From the NCBI RefSeq assembly GCF_017562075.2, contig NC_054085.1, forward strand, positions 37,908,539-37,972,538: a stretch of 64,000 bases of DNA. The letters are read 5' to 3'. Positions 1 to 12,975 of the stretch are shown here, piece after piece. Origin of the DNA: Anopheles merus (Eukaryota > Arthropoda > Insecta > Diptera > Culicidae). The first letter of the stretch is position 1. Every line of letters begins with the position of its first letter. The notes beneath the pieces were generated by a model that worked only from the letters and a program-made list of their open reading frames with translations, was not told where the DNA came from and searched no databases. The position numbers and the translations under genes were made by a program.

Positions 1-390
1 AGGAAGATCGTTGAATTGAACCATGGAGTTTAAGGCATGATATTGGCAGAATAGTATAGGACAGAACAGTAAACAACGTTTTAAATATTTGAAGCAAGCT
101 AACATGTTGATAATATGTACTGCCTCGACAATTAATTATCTATAATAATTATTTGAATATAATTGTTCAATAATTATTCTATTTATAATTGTCGTTAATG
201 GAGCTTATGTATTATTAGTCAAAATATATGATCCTGTAGAAGTAGTTTGGATATAACAGAATCGATAGAATATACATTTCATAAAAATAAACGATCAATG
301 TTCTGTTGATCAGCAAAAAGATGACCAACATTGTAACGGTTGCATTAGAAAGGAGTTTGAAAACTGAATCATGTTCTCTGTTGCTTCCGC

Positions 391-447
391 AGCGCCATCT
401 AGTGGTCAGTCTGGCAATGTGAGTTTGATTGTAGCGTCATCTAGTGA
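391..447 (-). promoter_or_regulatory. Pair of CTCF-like insulator motifs
   Basis: Read on the minus strand, 391-405 gives CCACTAGATGGCGCT-like sequence and 433-447 gives TCACTAGATGACGCT. The two copies share the CACTAGATG core and the GCGCT/ACGCT end, have the same orientation and lie 42 bases apart. The CACTAGATGGCGC pattern resembles the conserved CTCF zinc-finger recognition core known from vertebrates and flies. Binding is inference; only the motif match is seen. Confidence 0.45.
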
Positions 448-2240
448 TTGATGTCAAAACTAACAGCAGCACACTGTATGTTGTTTGGATAAAATCTTTC
501 AGCAAAAATCAGACTGAAGACGAATTTAAACTTCTAAAATTGTATTAATTGCTGTGATAAATTCTTTTCATCCCTTGAATATGACACCAAGAGCTATTTC
601 AAAGGTATTTTTAGTGTACAAAAACGGTTTCTTCCTGACACCGACAATACTTTGGCTGTTGTTAGGCAGCTCCGTTGCTCGTTGCTTATTCATAAGCCAG
701 CATCGTTATCATTGCTGCCCAAGGACACGCCGGTTGGGAGGACTTTTCCCCGATTGAATGTTTGATCGGAATGACGGCGAAGAGTTTTGCACAGAGACAC
801 ACTTTTTTTCAGCCAACAAACCTAGCCGTATGGTAGAATCTGTCCATGTTCCAAGTCATCTGATTCAGTTACACGCAGTCCACCGCTTGTAAATATATTA
901 TCACACGCATCAAACCACACTTTAAACGTATGTGTGCAGACACCGGAGACGTGCCATCATGCGAGTGCGGCAAAGTTTGTTGAGCGAGAAAGTTTTCCTT
1001 CCCCATTGCCGGTGGTGCAGGTTTTGTTTGCGATTTTTAAAGTTCTGCTGTTGCTGCCCGCTGCTCCCCCTAGGCGCGGTGCGGATGCTGGGAAAGATAA
1101 TCGTTGCTATTTTCCACCAGTTCTTGTGCGCTCCGGCCGTTGTGCCGGTATTAAAATATTCATCCAAGCGCTTACTTACGCTTTCAATTGGCACCGGAGA
1201 TAAAACCGAGGGGATAAACACAGGTTGCTTTTTTGTTTGGTTCCTAAGAAGATTGTTCCTGGGGAAGAACTATGAACTCTGCCGAATCGCAAACGGAAGG
1301 ATGTGAAATTCTACTGTTTGTGCCGATTTTAGACGTTTCAGGTAACACTCAGAGCTGGTGAAAAACTCGCACACTTTCTTTCAATTATCAGATTCAACAA
1401 ATCTGACGCCACCGATATTCCACCGACGTTCAATCGGTACTTTACGCTGTCGCCGCTGGACAGACAGATCGCGTTGGAAAAATTCATTGACCCACAAATT
1501 ATTCATCGCACCAAACAGCATTTTATTATTCAATCTTCATTTTCTATTTATTGGCCACGCGCGTCACAGACTGGTCACGGAGGGCTGTCTCAGCGTTCGT
1601 TCGTCTGTTGTTTTTTTTCTTCCGTATGCTCCAACTTCTCGGTATCCATCCAGCATATCCTAGCTGCCGAGGATGGGCGTAGAACCTGCCTGGTAGCGAG
1701 AGATTGTCGGATTGAAGGATTAGAACCGAATGGCCGTCTGGCTTGTTTGCTCGGCGTGCTGTGTTGGGAGCGAAATCGGCATGTGATTCCATCAATCCGC
1801 GTTGCGTTGGATGAAAAGGGCCTTCCGGATATTTGTCGGGGGCTTTGAAGGACAGGAACGTACATACACACACACACACACGGCGCTATTTTTGGTAGCT
1901 CCATCCCATGCGATAGAGACATTTGACAGCTCCGGGATCGTACGGTTGTGTTTCGGTACACGCTCGAAAGGATATTGATTTATGCCACCTCCAATGCGCC
2001 CCAAACGACTCCCACACTCTTTCGTGCGGTTCTTGCCGAACGCATCGCACTGTCAGGTGTAGAATCTGGTTCCTTTCTACCGGATTGAGCCGACGATATT
2101 TGCCCTGGTTGTGTGGCTGTGTGTGTGTGAGCTGTTGGGGATCCCTTGGGATGGCCTTAGGCGGACGAGAAAACCAGTCAAAACCCAAAATTTGGCACAA
2201 CCTGCTAGGTGTCTTTGACACGTTCTTCCTGTCGCAAAGT

Positions 2241-2255
2241 GGGGGGGGGGGGGGG
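2241..2255. repeat. Poly-G tract
   Basis: Fifteen consecutive G are followed by A and more G runs. Such tracts are prone to length errors in assembly and may form G-quadruplexes. Confidence 0.9.
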
Positions 2256-3488
2256 AGGGGGGAGGATGTACGGCTTGCAGCTCCCGCTCCCGGACAATGT
2301 TTGCTTTTGGCCGGTGCTGGACGATGCTCGTATGTGGATAGTTTTTCGTGCGAGAAGACCACCGGAAAGACTCTCGCCATGAAGTACCAGACCCGAGACT
2401 AGAAGCTTTCAGGTGTATATTAACAAATAATAAAATCTCTCTCCCTCCCACTACGTAATCCTTGGGGAGGATGTCCGGAACCAGAATCGAGACATATGTG
2501 TGTGTGTGTGTTTTCCAGCCACCTTTCCTTTTTGGCCATCGTTGTTTGAGAGCAAAATCCCAAGCCGTTCACTAGAAACACGACTCATTAGTTCTTCAAA
2601 CAGCGCGAATGTCCATGTTTGTCGTCATCCTCCACTGAGTGCGCACGAGAGCTTGGGACGGATCGGGAGGAGAGGGATCCAGGGACACTCCAACACCAAA
2701 TCTGGCGATCCAGAGAAAAGTCGTTTGTCGTCCTGCTAAGCGGACAACTTCGATCCCGCGTATCGATTGGCGGCACCATGGCGAGGTTTCTTTACGCGAT
2801 GTCAGCTCATCCTTAACCCACGGACCCACGGCCAAAGTTTAAGGGCGGAATTAATTCGACACCTGTATTCGTATAAAATCGAAGATCGTAAAGTTTTATC
2901 ACGCCCCCGGTGACATGGGACCAAAACCGGGATCCTTTCGCACGGTAATTGAACCTGCGGGGGGAGAGAAAGTTTCTTTATGCCGTTGGTGGGACTTGGA
3001 GCGTACTAGCACGTACTTGAGTCTTCTTGTAAAGAGGATTTAGACGATGCTTAAGGGTGAAATTAACGGGGTCTCTTAAGAAGAAACATTAAAATTTCAT
3101 TAGCCGCTCAAACCTGTGCCATAGTTTCGGAGAAAACTCCCACCATGGTCTATCCATAAATCGGTTAGTTGGCAGTGTCGTTAGAAATTAATTTGTCCCG
3201 AATCGTTCACAAGGCGCTAGGCGAAAACAAAAAATCACCCCTTTCCGGGAAACGTGACACCAACGACGGAAGGAAGCACTTGCGCTCGAAGGAACCACTT
3301 CCCTGCCAAGTGCATAGCGGCCAAGTGCGTGCGAACGAATGAACGAACGGCGTTCTAATATTTCCTGATTGATTATTATTATTTCACGATTGTCATCCTG
3401 ACACGGGCTCGTTGGCTACCGTCACCAAGAACCCCCGGTGCAAGCTTCTCTACCAGCTACCCGGAATCACAGTATCAGCATCGGAAGT

Positions 3489-3507
3489 TGTGTGTGTGTG
3501 TGTGTGT
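3489..3507. repeat. (TG)n microsatellite
   Basis: Uninterrupted TG dinucleotide run of about nine units, one of many GT/CA runs in the window. Confidence 0.9.
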
Positions 3508-5916
3508 CTGTCGGTCTCCGTTGTCTCGCTTGTGGTGTGGGATTTTATGCGCGGGAAATCACTTTTGCACGATAAAGCTGGCAAGAAAAAAGAGAAATCA
3601 TCAACGAATCGGTCAACCGAGATGATGCGTCTCTTGTATGACAAGCCATTTGTACGGCGCAGTTGTTTTTGCTTCCTGCCTTCCTTTCTTCCCGATCGAG
3701 CGACGTTGCTGTTCCCCTCCCGACCGTTGCTTAGCCTGTTTGTCATGTGATAAATTATTTATGTAATCCATCTGATGATCAGGATGATGTGGAAATTTAT
3801 CGGTTTTGCAATCTTCTTCTCCGGTCGGCGCTCGGGCCTAGAAATCGTCCAATTGTTTGTCATCTGCTTTGTGTGTGTGTGTGTGTGGGCAAGTGTTTGT
3901 TGTTTTTTTCAAGAGACAAGAGAAGGCAGGAAGAAGGCCAACAATTGAAGGCATGGTAATCGAACAAATCGGTTCCGAGGTGCGAGCGGCCGCCATCCCG
4001 GGAGAGGTCGGCCAGCACAACTGTCACTGCACGTGGCGTCCACGCGTACACTCGAAAGAAAGCAACCCGGGCGTAGCACGTGCGGGACCACTCGCAAAAA
4101 CAACTGTCACCCTGGTGTGGTAGCGACCGCAGGATGCTACTACTGTATGTGTGTGTGTTGTAAGGTCAAGAGGCATGCTTGGCGGTAAATTATCCGGCCA
4201 AACAAAATAATGAACAGGAAAAGGCGCGTGTTAAAATCGATTTCACTTGGGTTTTATTACCCATTTCACAAACAAACTGGAAGCTTAACAAGATGAAGTT
4301 GTCTTCAAAAGGAGCTTCATTTACGGATTTTGTATTTCCAATTGCATACTTTATGGCGCAATAGCACCAGAAGTACAGATGAAGCTCATTTCGAAGGACG
4401 CCTAAATGCATGCAATACGCTGTTCATTATTACATGCTTAAGCGATTTAAATGGGAGAAAAGGAAACGCTTTAAAGGGTGAGTCCTTCTCATTCTCATGT
4501 TGAGGATAAAAATGTGTACATAATGTACTCTTTTTGGACAGCCCTCCAGAAACACATCCTCACATGCATCCTCACTGTGGGCAAAACGCTTGCACTGCTC
4601 CATTTTGTCTCGTTTCTGTTCAGTGCAATCTGTACCGCTATCATCGTTTCATTTCATTATGGAGACTTTGCTGGCTCGCTACCACCACGTCCGCCAACGC
4701 CATAAGATGGACAAAGTTAGTGGTCCACTTTCGTATCGTAGCGATACGAGCTCCTAGCTGTTTTGAAAGGAAAGGAAAGTGCACAACAACGAGATGCAGC
4801 TTGGAGCATTTACAACCGCTTTGGAGTTTTGTTTTCCCTCGGCATTAAAGGGGACTCCGTATTCGCTTGGGAGTTTGTCCTTAGTGGAAGAAATCATCTC
4901 ATGAGCGTCATACAGTGGGGGATATTATGGGCATAAGGAATGTGTCTACTGTTTTACAAACTCTACGATGAACATAAAACTACCAAAAGTGCAATTTTAT
5001 AAAAGAAAAACCTTGGTCACTGTTTTGCTTGACTTATGGAAGGATCGCTTCTGCCTTTATTTCTTCCTAATAATGATAATTTAAGCTCCATTTACTTGAA
5101 GAGTTCGATATCATTCAACTAACCCTTCACGCTTAAGTTCTCTGTTTACAGACACTTTACATCTTCGGCATCTTCTTGTTCAGTATCTTCAGAGCAAACG
5201 TCTCGAGAAAGTGCAATATTTTCCTGTTCATAAACGAATATGTACATCCCAGCGCTAGACCGCTTCCTTACGGTGGACGACTTTACGATCATTGCAATCC
5301 TCGGCGACATGTGAGATACTTCTTTTCGCTCGATTTCGCTCACATCCGCCTCTAAGGAGCACTGTAGAGCTGCTTTTGGGAGCAAATCTTTCGAAGGAGA
5401 CCTTCCCTCGTCTGCCCTCACTCGTTAGACCACCGTTTAAAGGAATTGTCGTCGTAAATCCGTTCACTTTACGAGTGGCAAAGTAGGAGAAAATGGGCCA
5501 GAAGATGATTTTAAATAAATAAACAGCCCGTATAATCGGATCATCGTGTGCCTGCACACTTGCTTCGCTCGAACCCGGTTTTGTTTGGTGATGTTTGTGA
5601 ACGTATTGGGACGCGTTGGTTGTTGGGGGGGAGCCATTTTTAGTGTGCGCTCCAGTCAAAATGACATAAACAAAGTCGCTCCCGCCCTCCCCCACACTAA
5701 CGTGCGTCTTGATGAGGTGAATGAGAAATTCGCACCAAACCGGAACCGGCCGAACAATCAATCATTTCTCTAATCAGCCAAAAATTGGTCCACCGTGTAT
5801 TGGTCTTGCGAGGGCCCACTTTAGCACGGATCCGGATCCAGCACCGGGTCGCATCTGCCGTTCCGGTTTCGCATCTTCACCGATCGGGACGCACCGTGCG
5901 AGCGCCCGATCTGGGC

Positions 5917-6134
5917 TAATCAATCAATTAATTGGCGGGGGCGCTTTTCGCAGCGACTGAAAAGCCGATCCCGGCTGCGCTGGTGCCGAATTCTTGCACT
6001 TCGACGTGGCACATCATCAACGGGCCCGGACCCGGGCTGGCTGTCACGCAGGTTGTCTTGATGCTTCGGCAATGTGCAAAAATTCGTTAGCCTAATCGAA
6101 TCGTGGATGCTGGCAAAATTAATGTCAATTAGTG
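5917..6134. promoter_or_regulatory. Homeodomain-site-rich patch, candidate enhancer
   Basis: The patch holds AATCAATCAATTAATTGG (5919-5936) and, 150-200 bases later, GCCTAATCGAATCG and AAAATTAATGTCAATTAG. These are overlapping TAAT/ATTA homeodomain cores embedded in GC-rich sequence. Fly and mosquito enhancers often look like this, but core motifs are short and enhancer function is only inferred. Confidence 0.25.
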
Positions 6135-7172
6135 CCTGCTGTAGATCAGTTCTAAATCATCTCCACCGGAACAGCACAGGTGTCCGGCAACATTTTCGGC
6201 GAGGGAGGACGCTTTGCCCGGTGCCCGAGCTTCCCTGGGTTTGATTGTCTTACTCGAGGCATCAGAGACGCTCAGGCACGGTTCTGTGAAGGTTTTGCCG
6301 GGTGTCCGGAGCTGAAAAATAACAACCAGACTTTGTACCAATCGAGGTGACGGAGGGAACCGAGCAATGCAATTAGGGCGCAAGGATGTGTGCATAGGCG
6401 CACATGAAGAAAGGGGGAAAGCTAATGTATCTCCCTTTCCTGCTCCAGTGCCCAAAGATTCGTGACGCTGATGATGAGGAGTTGCACAGCAACGGCCTCA
6501 AAGCTCCGTGCAACAAGCTTTCCCTGGCAGGCTTTCCGGCGTGCCCAACATACGCTGAGGGACAAATTGTTCGGACAGGATCATAGATTCTCGAAGCGCG
6601 ATCGTTTGTTTCAATAAGGCAAATAACGTTTGCAATCGTTGCCTTTTACAGTCGCTGGAGTCTATTGGGTGTGTGTATCGCTTTTTTCTTCTCTCATCCA
6701 CTCCCGTATAGTGCTTATGGTAGTGATAATGCCCATTCACATTCGTTTTTTTTAAGGGTTTTTGTTGCGAAAAGCTTGATTGCAAGCCATAAAATGTCCT
6801 CCACGCAGCAATCGGAGAATGCATCCAGCCACTACAGTGGCCTCATGAAAAATAGGAATCGAAAAACGGCGCAACAACAGTGAGCCGAGTGGTGGTGTGT
6901 GTTATTCAATTATCGAAATGATTTCGGGTACTGCGACCGAACCCGCAGTGTGGCGGATGGTACACGTGGCGCAAGCACACTGCCGGAGCCGTAGGGGCCA
7001 TTCTAATCCCGGTGCAGTACGTTCCGTTAATTGGATTATACGGTTTTTCGGTTTAAATCTTCCAAACATATCCAAAAACGATTCACGAGCGCATTGCCGT
7101 GCGCGGTGTGATAGATGTTGATTCATTTTACGACTTTTCGCCGTAACTTTTCGATCGCGAAACAGCAGTTAC

Positions 7173-7174
<2 letters not shown>

Positions 7175-7224
<50 letters not shown>
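7175..7224. repeat. (GT)25 microsatellite
   Basis: Fifty bases of perfect GT dinucleotide repeat, the longest simple repeat in the window. It is likely length-polymorphic. Confidence 0.97.
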
Positions 7225-7226
<2 letters not shown>

Positions 7227-7634
7227 CAAGTGTCATCTGGGTTGCATGCTGGGACGGTTTTGGTGTGGGATTTGTAAAAGGGGAAAAATCACGTTTCTTA
7301 AATTAGCTCGATAAATCTTCATTTGTTGTGCAGTTTCTTGCTGTGGCGCTTGGGCGTTGGTGCTAAGATGCTAACCGCATGCTGCAGCTGTGCTCTGAGG
7401 GTGTAAGTTTAGCAAAGTGCAGCATTGTTAAAGCGCTTCCGGTTGCAAAAAAAAGCAAACGAGCTGGGAGGTAATGGGTAATAAAATTTACCTTGCTCAT
7501 TATTTGCATGTAATTATCGCGAGGTGACAGGGAAGTGCAGAATCTGTGCCGTGTTGAGTAGAGATGATAAACAGTGATGCTGTTCGGTGCCCAAAGTGAG
7601 GTTAAGAGAATATAGCTAAGTTATGGTAGCAATG

Positions 7635-7655
7635 GCGCCTAGAGGTAGGCAATCT
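7635..7655 (+). repeat. Recurring GCGCCTA...TAGGCAATCT motif, copy 1
   Basis: Twenty-one bases matching 16881-16902 apart from one deleted A. The flanking sequence is not shared, so the similarity is confined to the motif itself. Confidence 0.5.
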
Positions 7656-9885
7656 GTTTGACAAAATAAGCTTGATATCGTTATTGGTGGTAGTTAGTAG
7701 GCGATTTCATTTGAAGATCTTGTGTTTGGTAACATAGAGCACGATTTAACCTACTCAACACTTGGTTTGATATCGATTTATATCTGTAATTGAGTTTCGA
7801 TGTGCATCTACTGATAGATATATTCGATTACACTTATTTTGTTGATAACAATCTCCCACCAAGTTGATGTTGCAAACGAAGATTTTATACGATACAGGCC
7901 GATAAAAGGATCCTAGAGTAGGGTAGAAGTTTTTCGTCCCGCACGCATCATCCCACTTTCCCTCCTCACAGGAATAGTTGAGCGTTCGGGATCGGGACAA
8001 TCGTAAACAAATAGGCGCCGGCGTATCGTACACCGTGTTGAATCGCTCAGCGTGAGAACGCATGCTGGTTCCCATTTTCACGCGACGGCCCTGTCCCAGA
8101 CAAACCCGTCTACCACCAGCCTAACGGATGTGTCGTGCTGGGCGGGAGGAAAAAATAGAAGCAGCGGGAAAAAAGTGATTTCATGAATCAAGTGAAAATG
8201 AATTTTATCTCAATTCCCGATGGACCAACAAAACTCACCACCTCCGTGTTCCAGGGGTTGAAGCACCTAGGCGCGATGCTGCTTTCGATGGTTTGTTTTC
8301 CAGGAGGACGCACCCCTTATGCGATGGGAGGAAGGGAAGGATCACGTGTTGGTGCCGGTGGTCGAACATAAAAAGGCAAACGCAGGGCGTATCGAGGGGT
8401 GGTCGTTGGATGGTCGCCGTGTGCAGCTTGATCAGCGTTCGAGCATCGGGCATCAGGAAAGCAGTCGTAAAACATTATCCCGGGGTCCCTGTTTCCACCC
8501 TTCGTGTGTCGAGTGGCCGTGTCGAGTGGGTGCGTTTCGGGTATGTTTCGGATATCATCAAAATTCGTCCTACATTACACGGTTAATGTAGCTGGAAGTA
8601 CCTTCCCGGGGCCGGTGTACACGCTTACAGGATAACGTTCTTGATTTTCCATAGTTGAATGAGTGATGTTAGGGTGTTTGTTAGTTGATTTACCGTTAAA
8701 TCTTCGAACAAAGACGGTAAGTTAGAGATTTTGCTCCAAAAAGAAACGGAAAAATTCAAAGTAAGAGTAAAATAGAAAGGAAGAACGCATCACATAGTAT
8801 AACTTCAGGCGCGTATCATTCGCAATGCCAAATGAGACTACAAAAACCGGAACAAGTGCACGCACACGATCTGTTTTTCCTACGTGACAAGTGTGTGCCA
8901 CACCGCTGGGGGTTGTAGAATGTGAAAAGGAGTCGCCGAATATAAAACATATTTATGACAGCCACTCCAGTGCTTCCCAACGCGCATAACAATGTTCCAC
9001 GGCATTCGAGCAACGGGCCTGTGGCACGAGACGATATTTCCCCTTTCGATTTTGTTTTCCCTCGATTTTTTTATTCAAACCTTCCACAGCGAGGATACGG
9101 ACAACCCTTACGTTTCAAATGTGACATTTTTCCTCTCTTCTATTAAGCTAACATCGAGCAGGATCATTTACTTCACCGCTGGTTGCAAGTGCTTTATCGG
9201 GAAAAAACACACGACAGACAAGACAGGCGGAAGCATAATGCGCTAATGTTGCACCGACATCACCACTGTCTCATCCACCAGATGACCCTCTCGAACTACC
9301 CCCTTCAAGCAGTAGTATCGAACGATAAATAATAGTTTGACTTCCGCTCCGGGGGTGTTCTTTTCCCACAATCGCCGAGCGAATCCTTCCCGATTTGTGA
9401 TCCGGTTGCTCGGTTTTTTTGTGCTGCTTTTGGCACCCGACACAGCCGTATGCACTTGTTGTTTCCGTCGTGGAAAAACGCGCTTATCCTCCCCAGGGAC
9501 TGGCGTGCTCGTGGGAGTCACGCGTTGGTTCTCACGGCAGGTTACTTGCGCTCCCAAAAAAAAGCAGCTTCACGCACACCGGCAACCCAGAAGGACGCCG
9601 GTAATTTACGGTTTAATTTAGGAAATTTCCTTTCAATTGTTCTTATAAAACGTCGCTTCTTGGTATGTGGGAAGACAACAATGCGTACTTGTACGGGGGG
9701 ATTTCCTCACCATTCCTCCTCCCGTTCCGTAGTCCCTTAGTACCGTTGTAACATTGACGTTGCTTTGGTTTTTGGGTGGCTCATTTAATAATGGCACCAG
9801 TTATCTAATTAAGTAAATTGAATGTCTCGTGAGCCATTTTCTTTGCGTACAGTTTGGCGCTTCCTCTGCCGCTCTGTTTGTCTCA

Positions 9886-9906
9886 CTCTCTCTCTCTCTC
9901 TCTCTC
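9886..9906. repeat. (CT)n microsatellite
   Basis: Twenty-one bases of perfect CT repeat. Read on the other strand it is a GA run, the kind of sequence bound by GAGA-type factors. Confidence 0.9.
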
Positions 9907-11923
9907 ACTTGACACTTCCAAACCAGAAAGGATGTAAAAAGATTTTCCACCAACTGCTGTTTACAGAAGCGTAGCGTAATGGGGCGAATGGACCATTAAA
10001 TGTGTTGTGTCCTCGCTCTCGCGCTTGGTCGCACACCGTGCCGTGTAGTTATAAGTGGTCACATTTGCCCCGCCGGTAATTACGAGCAACGGCTTGGTGT
10101 GCGGCTGCTTTGTTGCTGGCTGTGCGGATTTAAAACGCCAACGAGCCAACAACAAGCGGACCTGGGTCGGAGCTGCTGACATCTTTTTGCACTTGACGCA
10201 ACGGTGGTGGAACGGTGGTTTGGTTTTTCAGCAGGCGGGCAGGGGACAGGGACGGGAATGGGACAATTTTCCATTTTCCCTAATGTTATTAGATTGTGCT
10301 TATTTATCAGTAACGGTTTCAGTTATGCTTGAAGTTTATGAAAGAGCCATCGCCGGTTGACACAGGAGAGAGCGAGGCAGAATGGTGAGCTTTTTCTTTG
10401 ATTAGATACTTAGGTGCACAATCGTACGATAATTACAGCGAAATGGCAAGTAATCAGGGAGAGCACGAGCGGCGAACATTTCACCGGCAGCATCGGGCAG
10501 GTGTCGGAAGAGCCCGCAGTTACTTTAGCAAAATGATTGTCTGTAATTAGTGTGTAAGTTAAGCGGTAATGAATGCGAATCGCCAAATAAAACGCCTAAA
10601 TGTATGCACGGCCCTTCACAAAGCTTTCGTGTTAGTGCCTTTTTGGGTTGCTTTTTATGGGCTTCAACAGTTCAGAAAACCCTTTTCAAACAGTTATATT
10701 GAAAAAATGGATAAACATTTGATTAATAAATACGCTGATTTCATATCAGTACTTGTTTGCATTACATTGGCGAGGTCACCCAGCAGTAACAACCCTCTCG
10801 CTGTAAACAGCCAATCACATTGACCTTTCCCGTGTATCCCCTTTTGTGGTCCCGTAGGGCGTGTACAGGGTGGGATGGTAGAGGGAACATACAAAAAGGA
10901 TACGGTGCAGGTTTGCAGAAAATGGCTAAATTAGTTAAGTACTCAACTGGCCGGGTTAACGCTGCTAAAGTAATTAGCAACAGTCGGCAGACATACACAC
11001 ACACACACACATACACGCTCGTGGCAATCCGCGTGTGTTTGTATGTGCCCTCAATGCATCCGTTGTTCTTGTTTGCATACCCACCTTCACCCCAGTCCCG
11101 CGGATCATACAGCTTCTCCAGCAACGAAAATTCCAACAATGAAAACTATCAGAACGCGAACGGGAAAAGTGAAGCGGCCAGGGGTGCATCGGGAAAAGCA
11201 AACATTGCCCAGTGCACCAGAGCGCAGCAGCGACACTGTGTACGCGTGTGTGTGCTCATGAGAATGGAAAAAATTCGATTAATGTCAATTACAATTTACA
11301 TAATATTTGCCTCGCACAGATGCATCGCACGGTCGCACAGGATGCAGTTGCGCACAGGTTGGGCACAATTTACGGCCCAGTCCGAACACGATGGCTGCGT
11401 ACATAGTCACTGTGTGCGCCTTTGTGTATGTGTGTGTGTGTGTGTTTGGGTGTTTGGGTGAAGTGCATTCACACGCGAGATGCGTTTTGGTCGGATAATT
11501 TATGATGTCCCGCAACGCTCCCGGAGGCCCCCTGTTTTTGCACGAGCCGCACATATCGAGTGACAAACAGTACTGGTGGTGGCGGCGGTGGTGATACAGC
11601 GCATCTGTGGTCTTGGACACGGCCACTGCAAACACGACGGTGGAAAGTGCATCCGCAGTGCCGATGCACCCGCATGGGCAGATTTATGAACGACGAAATG
11701 CATCGGGACACTTGCAAGTCGCAAACGGAAGCATCGGGACGCATGCACATAAATTGTGTCCACTTTTCCAATCCATATTTCGCACGAACCTCGGTTCCAC
11801 CGTTTTCTCAAAGCGCCGGAAGTGTCCATTTCCCCTGTGTTGGGCGGTGTGGCGCTTGTGGCGTGATTGAGTTTGACTTTGGATAAATTGAACGAAAATC
11901 AAAAAGCGCATTCCTGTTCCTTT

Positions 11924-11941
11924 GGGGGGGGGGGGGGGGGG
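11924..11941. repeat. Poly-G tract of 18
   Basis: Eighteen consecutive G, the longest homopolymer in the window. Its length is uncertain in any assembly. Confidence 0.9.
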
Positions 11942-12854
11942 TGGGAGGAGTTGTGTGCTTGTGAAGGCGATAAAAACGGACCAATAAAATGACACACACA
12001 CACAAACCCGAGTGCCCAGAACATTCCCGTAACGAGCCGTGCTCGGCCCGGGGGGTTTAACAGTTGTGGCGGTTCGGCCTGGCGGAAACTGATTGCGTAG
12101 TGTCGTCCGCGTTGTTTGGTCAGGATGGAAAATAATTAACGAAATTAAATGAATTTATTTGTTTTGCACGGTGGCCCCGCCGGCCGTGGGCTGTGTTTTT
12201 GTGTCTGCCTCCTGCGCGGCGATGTTGGGCAGCTTGAGAGCTGCAAGACTGACTGACTGGAGGCGGCACTGGACCCGTGGACGTTCGGTTCGGAATGGAA
12301 CGAACCGAAAAAGGGACACATTGTGGCCATAGCTCAAATTTTATTTCGGCTCTGTTTGAAGTGAAATATTGACAGCGAAACGGTTTTTATGGGAAATTTT
12401 CCGGTAACGTTGGTTTGGGCCCGGGAGGCAAGTGATTAATGGGGAGTGATTCGAGAGGCACCAGCATTGAAACGTTTCAAACCGACTTCATTTAGACGAA
12501 TGTCAGGGCGACTTCAGGGCGTAGTGCTTTAGTGATAATTGTTTTAACTGTTTTTAAGTAATTTGTTAAATATGAAATATTTTATAACCCGTTTTCTGAA
12601 CCGAATCACCCTATACCTGGTGTAACGCTTATCAACACACTTGAAGAGAGGAAGCGCACTAACACGAGGGCAATAGCCAGCTGATTAACGGACATCTATA
12701 GAGCGGCCGGGAAGAAACACGCACATGTAAATGCCCAGCTACACTGATAACGTTCAAATGCCACCGTTGCGTTAGTGTTCGAGAGATCGCTCTCCGTTGT
12801 TGACAGATGATAATTTGACGTTAGCCGCACAGGTTGCTTTGTTTTGCTGCGAAG

Positions 12855-12975
12855 ATGCTGCGGCTCGAGATCGTTTCATTCCGTGTTGTGCTGTTTCTTG
12901 CCTTTCTCTGCACTGCTAAGGCCGGACTACCGCTGGTGGCGACTACTTGGGGGTTCACCAATGCCACTTTGAGAG
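12855..12975 (+). CDS. AGA: AGA exon 1 (signal peptide)
   Basis: Encodes the signal peptide and the conserved N-terminal LPLVATTW stretch of the mature alpha chain. It ends AGAG before a GTACGA donor (phase 1). The next exon supplies CA to make GCA (Ala). Confidence 0.9.

Larger units (their letters stand above)
1..12854. other. Intergenic region with no supported gene
   Basis: I found no open reading frame with recognisable protein similarity, consistent codon bias or good splice sites in these 12.8 kb. The first 330 bases are AT-rich, with repeated AATAATTATT blocks near 143-180. The stretch contains two CTCF-like motifs (391-447), G runs (2241, 11924), GT runs (3489, 7175), a CT run (9886), and a patch rich in TAAT/ATTA homeodomain cores near 5917-6134. 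A short minus-strand frame at 5146-5421 is acidic at its end but matches nothing I know. Confidence 0.6.

Noticed and set aside
10820..11461. A 213-codon plus-strand frame
   Set aside because: It is built on CA/GT repeats (THTHT, CVCVCV), has no domain and no codon bias.
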